DNA of 22,060 bases from Laetiporus sulphureus 93-53 (taxonomy: Eukaryota > Basidiomycota > Agaricomycetes > Polyporales > Laetiporaceae), in NCBI RefSeq assembly GCF_001632365.1, contig NW_024468581.1:115218-137277 (forward strand), read 5' to 3'. Shown one piece after another: positions 16,686 to 22,060 of the stretch. The notes beneath the pieces were generated by a model. It saw only the letters and a program-made list of their open reading frames with translations, ran no database searches and was not told where the DNA came from. The translations under genes and the position numbers were made by a program. Numbering within the stretch: the stretch's first letter is position 1; every line of letters begins with the position of its first letter.

Positions 16686-19509
16686 GTCTGCACAGAGGTA
16701 GATGTGCGAGATCTTGGGATAGGTTTTGAGGAAGCCACTGAGATGACTAGAAACTGCAGCCATCACATACAGCTCAGCCATATATATCTTTGCATGATAA
16801 CCCATGCCTCAAGCATGCTCATATTTCAAGACCCTCTAATGAAAGAAGCATGCACCTGCACCTGCACACCAATTCTGTGGAGGCATATCAGGGTTAGCCA
16901 TATGGGAGCCATCTGTGAAAACTCAAAGGGTAAGAAAAGAAGAGAACGAAGTGCAAAGCAAAGGTAAAAGGAAATGATATAAATAGTCTAAAGATGCATC
17001 CTTGGTGGGGGCTGAAAGGACAATGGTGATGCAGTTGCCCCAGGGATGGGCTGGTTGCCATGGCAATTGTAGAAATGGGTCAAGCTGAACAGCTGTGATT
17101 AGAAGCTCATGCTCGAGAATGCTGACTATGGTGATCATGCACTGACCAGAAATGTTCAGGTTGAGGAGGGTGAAAGTGAGTGAGTTCACAGAAATGTTCA
17201 TGCCCAGGCAGAGCACCGAGGGGTGGTTAATAGAGATGATGAGGAGCCTTGTCAGACCCAGTCCATGGAGGCAGTCTAGCTGCTGCCACATGGGGAGGAT
17301 GCTGGATACTAGGTTTATGGCCACTTGAGGTGTGGATTGTCAGGCACCCAGAAACTAAAGAAGTGCATCAGTTTGCATGCACTGAAGTGGCTGGTATATA
17401 GAATGCTGACCCCTTAGGTCATACCACACTGGGCTACTGAAAGTGAGCACAGATAAAATGGTAGTCAAATACAGAAGGTAGGCTGAAGCGATGGTTATTT
17501 TATACTAGATGTTAGCCAGCATGCAGAAAGCCATGACCCAAAACATTGTTCATGCTGCCATGATATGTATGTGATAATGAATGGAGAGATGGCAGTCAAG
17601 CCAAAGCCCCAGCCACCTCAGATAAGGAACTGATTGAATATGCTCCTGCCTCCCTTTCCAGTCAATAATCAGATTGGGGTTGGCATCAAGAGAGCATCGG
17701 AGAGAAGTGAGATGAATTAGTTCAGTTTTGGCCATGCCAATAGAGAGTCCGAGCTGGTGCAGCATCTGCCTCACCAAAGGTAGGGTATGTTGCATGACAG
17801 ACACATTCTTGTTAAGGGAAGAAGAGACTATAAGGAGCATGAAATCATCCACATAGTTCATGAAAGACTGTTATGGATGAACAAACAGTTGAGAGAGAAG
17901 TAAAGAGGAGAAAAGTAGATAGTAGAAAGCACAGATGAGAGTGGATAGACCTGAAAGATGCTCAGGGCAGTGACCAGATAGGACAGTCCCAGTTTTGATT
18001 GAAGTTTGGGACACACGGTGTGTGAGTCAAGAAAAGACATGGTTCAGTGGACCTTATTGTCTATGAATTAAAGAGAGAAGTAGAAAATGTTATGATGTAT
18101 ATTATTATAGCAGCCCTCAATGTCCATGCAAAGCAAGGAAGCAGAGAAACTGTTTTCCCATGTCATGCGAACATGATGGGTGAGGGTGAGGCCAGCATTG
18201 ACAATCAAGTGTTGGCTGCAGCCTCCGAATTGAGATTCAGGGATCAGGTTATGAGCATCAATCTGATAGTTGAACCATTGTGCTATCACCTTTTCCAGTA
18301 CCTTGCTAAGGATCTTGAGCAGTGCAATAGGACAGTGAAATTTAGGCACTGTGTAGTCATCCTTTTCAGGTTTAGGAAGTTAGACCATGACAGCCTCTCA
18401 CAAAGTAAAAGGGAGATACTCCACCTGCAAGAAAGAAGAAAGGAACGTAAAGATGGTGTTGCATGCATCTGACTGCCAGACTCACTTAAGCAGTCTCCAT
18501 GACATGCCTGAGATGCCAGTGGCAGAGTAATTGAACACCATGTCAATAGCAGCAGTCACCTCAGATTCAAGCAGGAGGTGGCCTGGGCAGTGAGGGGGGT
18601 GGTGACCCAGTGAAGAGGTGAGATAAATGAGGTAAAGAAAGGGAGGAAGGGAAACAAAAATGAGTGAGAAATTATTCTGCATCCAGAGGCAGAGTGTCAA
18701 CTTCATCATCAAGACAGATGATGGGTAGTGGTGGTTGTTACATGTCTTTGATTCATCTAGTGAGGCACCATGGATCAGTGTGTTGTAGCCTTGACAGGGT
18801 CATCTGAAACCAATCCTTGCAGGCCTCTTGAATGGCATGAGAGACAGCCTGCTTGAACGATTCTTGATACTCAGCAGTGGAGGCATTCTGGACTGCCATG
18901 TGCACAATGTCACAAGTGTTGTTCCACCATAGCTTTGAGTCTTGGTGGACATGGGTGCATCTGAGGAAAATAGTGGTGTTAGTAATAGAATAGACAGGGC
19001 AGCCATGATGGCTTCTGTGCCATGGTCAAGATTAGCCAGGAATGAGTAGGAGAGGAAAGGAGGGAGAAGACTTAGCTTATGGGTGAAGCACAACTCCCAC
19101 TCATCCTGTCTGGATATGTCAATGTGAAAAAAAAAACCAGATTTACTGTCAATGAATGGGTCACATAAGTGATGGTGACCATAAAAAGGGTGTGGTCAGA
19201 GTTAAAAGGTGCTGCAGTGGCAGACAAGCTGTGAACTTGGAAGGATGCAGAAGTGGAGGCCCAAATCAGATCAATAATGGAACCAGAGGCAAGCTCTCCA
19301 CTGACCATTTGGGTTGGTTGGTCAGGATCATTAAGCAACATAAAAGATTCACCCTCAGCCCACCAGGTGAAGGCATCAGAGACAGGGGATGCAGATCAGG
19401 GCACTCTGCCTGTCCATGACCACAAGGAGTGATAGAGATTGAAATCACCTCCAAGAAGAACATAGGCCTAAGGAGAAAGAGGCACGGCATAAAGAACATT
19501 AAAAACATG
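16686..19509 (-). mobile_element. Tad-like APE-type LINE fragment (EN, RT, RNase H), decayed
   Basis: On the minus strand the domain order is typical of fungal non-LTR elements. Endonuclease 3' half: LLGGDFNLYHSLW (GGDFN at 19452-19438), IIDLIWAST and SDH at 19200-19192. RT: SATGISGMSWRLLK (about 18515), LPKPEKDDYTVPKFHCPIAL (about 18380-18330), LIPESQFGG, SLLCMDIEGCYNNIHHNIF (to about 18080), a decayed PQGS-like YPLSSVLSTIYFSP, YVDDF at about 17855. Then WLGLWLDCHLSIHYHI, LTFSSPVWYDLRG, and RNase H: TDGS at 16916-16905, AEL with Glu at 16775-16773, and YLCAD with Asp at 16688-16686. Many stops and frameshifts make it inactive. Both ends are truncated: EN lacks its N-terminal half and RNase H lacks its C-terminal end. 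It lies between two copies of a NAP-gene segment. Confidence 0.88.
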
Positions 19510-19874
19510 CACAACATGGTGAAGGATGACAATCATGAAGACAAGATTCACCTAGAGGAGTGATGCATGAAGAAGGTGAAGAAGTCTCTGTTGAACCAGG
19601 ATATGAGCAACGACATGGACTGGAAGGGGGAAACTGGCAACAAGGATGGCAACAATGACCAAGAGGATATTGAGATGGTGCAACTGCCTGATCAAGGTGA
19701 GGATATGATGAGTATTTGTTCACCATGCAAGCATCATAGTTCTAACCTCGTTATTTAAGAGGTAACACAATTGTTGTGGGATCATGTCATGAAAGACATG
19801 AAATCGTAAGTCTTGACTTTGTTCAACAATACTTGAAGGCTCACCTCAACAGTTCATTGTCCACTGACAAGCTT
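19510..19874 (+). pseudogene. Second copy of a NAP-pseudogene segment (365 bp)
   Basis: This aligns without gaps to 15966-16330 (constant offset 3544). By eye about 34 of 365 positions differ, roughly 91% identity, most of them transitions. It covers the end of the NAP domain exon, the TGA, the Lys-rich exon (KKVKKSLLNQDMSNDMDWKG), two introns and the start of the next exon. The first intron donor is lost (GTAAGT is ATGAGT here), so this copy cannot be spliced normally. It begins where the LINE ends and stops exactly where LTR copy 2 starts. It is a duplicate fragment without function of its own. Confidence 0.9.
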
Positions 19875-20246
19875 TCACAGTATTAGGTGGCACCTTTCTT
19901 TTTGCATCATTAAAGTCCTCATTTGGCAACCACAAGTGGTTATTTAGATGTCAACCTTCATATTGGTCTCACAAAGTGGATACTTGGATAAACAGCACAA
20001 TATCACCACATACATTGCGGATACGACCGTGTCTACCACATAACTACCAAGCGTCCATGATTCAGCCACCCAGTCATGTGACACTGGCCACTTGCCCTAT
20101 TTGGAAGTTGTCAGTGTTGGTCACGTGACACCAGGCCACTTGCCCAGAAAGGAATCCTTTGGCCCACAATAGGCTCCCTCAAGCTAGCAAGCACCCAATT
20201 TGCCACTCAAGATAGTGGCATCACTTTGTCACCTAGCCAATAGGCA
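19875..20246 (+). repeat. LTR of the second gypsy family, copy 2 (5' part)
   Basis: TCACAGTATTAGGTGGCACC onward matches 12819-13150 in direct orientation and 20875-21229 in inverse orientation, including the two CACGTG-type sites, one mutated to CATGTG. Homology ends near 20246 at CCAATAGGCA. It abuts the truncated NAP segment after AAGCTT. The terminal TG is missing. Confidence 0.8.
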
Positions 20247-20357
20247 GTGTCACAAAGCACCAAAGCACTTAACCCAATTAAGGGCAAGTCTGCTTTTGTG
20301 ACCTGCACAAATGATCCCACATAAAAAGCCTGCCACAAGGGCTAGGCTGAGGACGCG
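20247..20357. other. Spacer between the inverted LTR copies
   Basis: No coding signal. A 14-bp word GTGACCTGCACAAA (20298-20311) recurs in inverse orientation about 35 bp after the end of LTR copy 1 (near 13640), so part of this may be leader sequence following the LTR of copy 3. Confidence 0.4.
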
Positions 20358-21231
20358 TGCAGTGGTATGCAGTTTGGAAAAGGGGCTCAAAGGGCCCTTA
20401 GCCTTATGCTCACAACTAGGGGGTGAATTGGCTGTTTAGGCCGCATGCAATAGAATAATGAATCTAAGGTTCTCCCTTAGATCCTCATGTGCTTATATAC
20501 ATGTAGGGCAGGGCCCCTGGCACTGTGCTACTGTGAGACCTCAGATACCTACATGTGAATATATTGCCAGAACCGATAATGGTTCTGGACTTCGTCATAG
20601 CAACTATCTACAATGGCCGTGAATACGCCGAGGTAATCCTATCTAATCCAATGAGATAAATGCCTGTAAGTGGGCCCACTATTGAGGGGCCAATGGGTGA
20701 TGGCCAACAGAGCACATCACAACGGTTGCAACATCAGATGAGAGGATCTGTCCAAACTCAGAACAATGAGTGTGACGATCAGTCTTCATCTGGATAGGGT
20801 TGTGAGAAGATCTAGCCTATCCTGTACCTGGCTATACTGTATGCCAGTTGGTAGGGGGATCCTCTGTTGTGGTATCTGCCTATTGGTTTAGGCAGAAAAG
20901 TGGTGCCACTATCTTAAGTGGCGAATTGGGTGCTTGCTAGCTTGATGGTGCAATGGGTTTCTTTCTGGGCAAGTGGCCTGGTGTCACGTGACCAACACCT
21001 GACAACTTCTGAATAGGGCAAGTGGCCAGTGTTACGTGACTGGGTGGCTGAATCATGGGCGCTTGGTGGTCATGTGGTAGACACAGTCATGTTCATGATG
21101 TATGTGGCAGCATTGTGCTGTTTGTCCAAGTATCCACGTTGTGAGACCAATATGAAGGTTGGCATCCGAATAACCACTCAAATGAGGACTTTAATGGTGC
21201 AAAAAGAAAGGTGCCACTTAATACTGTGACA
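20358..21231 (-). repeat. LTR of the second gypsy family, copy 3 (about 874 bp, TG...CA)
   Basis: Read on the minus strand it starts TGTCACAGTATTAAGTGGCA right after a polypurine tract (GCGGGGGTAG) and ends CCACTGCA. It carries TATATAAG at 20499-20492. It is the best-preserved copy and gives the LTR length. Its 5' ~350 bp form an inverted repeat with copy 2. The polypurine tract on its upstream side makes it the 3' LTR of an element whose internal part lies at higher coordinates. Confidence 0.8.
20492..20499 (-). promoter_or_regulatory. TATA box of LTR copy 3
   Basis: The minus strand reads ATGTATATAAGCACATG, a TATA box about 140 bp before the inferred LTR 3' end. Copy 1 carries the decayed form TATGTAAG at the matching place. 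Confidence 0.5.
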
Positions 21232-21418
21232 CTACCCCCGCTTCAAGGTTCAGACTCCGGATGAACTGAGTAAATGCTAAGGTAAATGGTACCCTCGCTT
21301 CAGGTTCTGACTTCCAGGGTGGAATGGCAGGGTGTGTTGTGTGAATGGCATCTAAGACTTTTGCTAGCAGCAAAAGGGGGTGATGCAGTTTAATGACTTG
21401 CTCAGGTAAATGGTGCAC
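21218..21418 (-). mobile_element. 3' internal end of the second gypsy element with polypurine tract
   Basis: A minus frame (HHPLLLLAKVLDAIHTTHPA, KSEPEARVPFTLAFTQFIRS) ends a few bases inside the LTR start, with the polypurine tract at about 21250-21232. Position directly before the 3' LTR suggests the C-terminal end of the element's polyprotein or 3' non-coding sequence. I cannot assign a domain. Upstream (21419 to about 21760) no pol sequence is recognised, so the element is cut off. Confidence 0.5.
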
Positions 21419-21760
21419 TTGTGTGGCTAACAGTTCTTGGTCCTAGATGTCTGACATCACAGACAGCGCTATTGGCTTCTGTTGCTCAAAATGATGTGCA
21501 AAAGGGCTTGCAGTTTAAAGACATGTGCTTGGTCATTCATGGTGCTCAAAGCTGCCAAAAATTGAACAGTTTAACGACGTGCTAAGGTCATTGGTGGTGA
21601 CACATTGACTTGATCATTGCATTTAAAAGGTAAGGGTTATAGATGCAAAAACATAGTTTTTGATTGCGGATGCAATCTCCTTATCCTCAGTCTTTGGTCA
21701 TGATCTCATGCTTCTGTGTTACGGCTGTCGAGTCAGAAATTATGTCATGATATTGTTTGC
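21419..21760. other. Unassigned stretch
   Basis: No long open frame, splice signal or repeat is recognised here. It may be decayed internal sequence of the gypsy element to its left. Confidence 0.4.
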
Positions 21761-21764
21761 CTCC

Positions 21765-21875
21765 ACTGAGATTCGACCCTGTGCTCGTTGGGGGTCAAGC
21801 GGGACCTGAGAATGTGTCAGGTGATCTCTGGGAGACTTAAACATCATGGCTTAACCCCTAAGCCACTTGAACGGT
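21765..21875 (-). tRNA. tRNA-Leu(TAA)-like sequence or tRNA-derived SINE head
   Basis: On the minus strand an A box TGGCTTAGGGG (21865-21855) is followed by TTAAGCC, the exact layout of tRNA-Leu/Ser D arms. A loop TTTAAGT (21841-21835) would give anticodon TAA with G37. A 6-bp hairpin ACCTGA/TCAGGT lies at 21822-21804, and a B box-like GGGTCGAATCT at 21779-21769 (two mismatches to consensus). The A-to-B distance of about 86 nt fits a class II tRNA with a long arm or intron. Anticodon and T stems pair poorly and no T run follows, so a pseudogene or SINE head is likeliest. Confidence 0.4.
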
Positions 21876-21978
21876 GAAGTACTAAGTTCAAATCTCGACC
21901 AGTATATGTTTTTTTTGACATCGATAAGATAAGATTCTATGGGCGCCTAGTCACGTGTTTGAAGGTATGACATATTTT

Positions 21979-22054
21979 GATCGATTGTGATCATGTTTGA
22001 TCCATCAATCGAGTCATGATAGACTTTCTGATCGATCGTGATCTTGGTTGATCC
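21979..22054 (+). repeat. GATC-rich imperfect direct repeat, 51-bp period
   Basis: A 25-bp unit starting GATCGATTGTGATCATG (21979-22003) recurs as GATCGATCGTGATCTTG (22030-22054), both ending TTGATCC. GATC occurs repeatedly in about 80 bp. It continues to the window edge, so more units may follow. Confidence 0.7.
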
Positions 22055-22060
22055 GTGATC

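Noticed and set aside
16310..16738. Minus-strand open frames of 78 and 142 codons
   Set aside because: They are antisense to the NAP pseudogene exons up to about 16685; only the part above 16686 belongs to the LINE RNase H.
16620..16740. Plus-strand continuation of the NAP gene past 16685
   Set aside because: The minus strand of the same DNA carries RNase H motifs in the right order, so the LINE begins here and the plus-strand reading beyond about 16685 is a shadow.
19875..21231. Inverted repeat as a DNA transposon with long terminal inverted repeats
   Set aside because: Copy 3 is preceded by a polypurine tract, has TG...CA ends and a TATA box, and copy 1 stands alone in direct orientation. 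LTRs in opposite orientation explain it better. No target duplication or transposase was seen.

Overview
The window looks like repeat-rich nuclear DNA of a filamentous basidiomycete, most likely an Agaricomycete. It carries Ty3/gypsy retrotransposons, a Tad-like LINE, and gene remnants with 47-62 nt GTRAGT...YAG introns. The species cannot be told. I see no intact host gene. Almost every coding segment is a transposon or a decayed gene with in-frame stops, frameshifts or missing ends.

Layout. (1) 1-5010, minus strand: one Ty3/gypsy element, read 5' to 3' from high to low coordinates. It has a long terminal repeat (LTR) with a TATA box, a leader open frame with no ATG, gag (coiled coil plus Gag domain plus a Cys-rich knuckle), aspartic protease (DSG) and reverse transcriptase up to YLDD, where the window cuts it. 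(2) 5011-6720: a polypurine-tract relic of a related element, a stretch of nearly 700 bp with no CpG at all, then a decayed integrase on the plus strand. (3) 6859-9365, minus: a decaying multi-exon gene with a Cys-rich cluster. (4) 10172-10290: a 41-bp tandem repeat. (5) 11020-12600, plus: a decaying spliced gene rich in Cys/His pairs. (6) 12817-13606: an LTR of a second gypsy family. (7) 13607-14900: gene debris and a tRNA-Gln-like locus. (8) 15362-16685, plus: a spliced pseudogene recognisable as the C-terminal half of a NAP/SET nucleosome-assembly protein. (9) 16686-19509, minus: a LINE fragment (endonuclease, reverse transcriptase, RNase H). (10) 19510-19874: a gapless second copy of 365 bp of the NAP pseudogene. 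(11) 19875-21231: two inverted LTR copies of the second gypsy family. (12) 21232-22060: the 3' end of that element, a tRNA-Leu-like sequence and a GATC-rich repeat.

How it fits together. The leftmost element keeps many CpGs and long open frames, so it is the youngest. The rest is strongly CpG-poor, and many of the in-frame stops are TGA where CGA (Arg) is plausible, as expected from cytosine methylation and deamination. The most unusual points are the leader frame fused in frame to gag across one TAG, the LTR with polypurine-tract sequence on its outer side, and the LINE fragment bracketed by two copies of the same NAP-gene segment.
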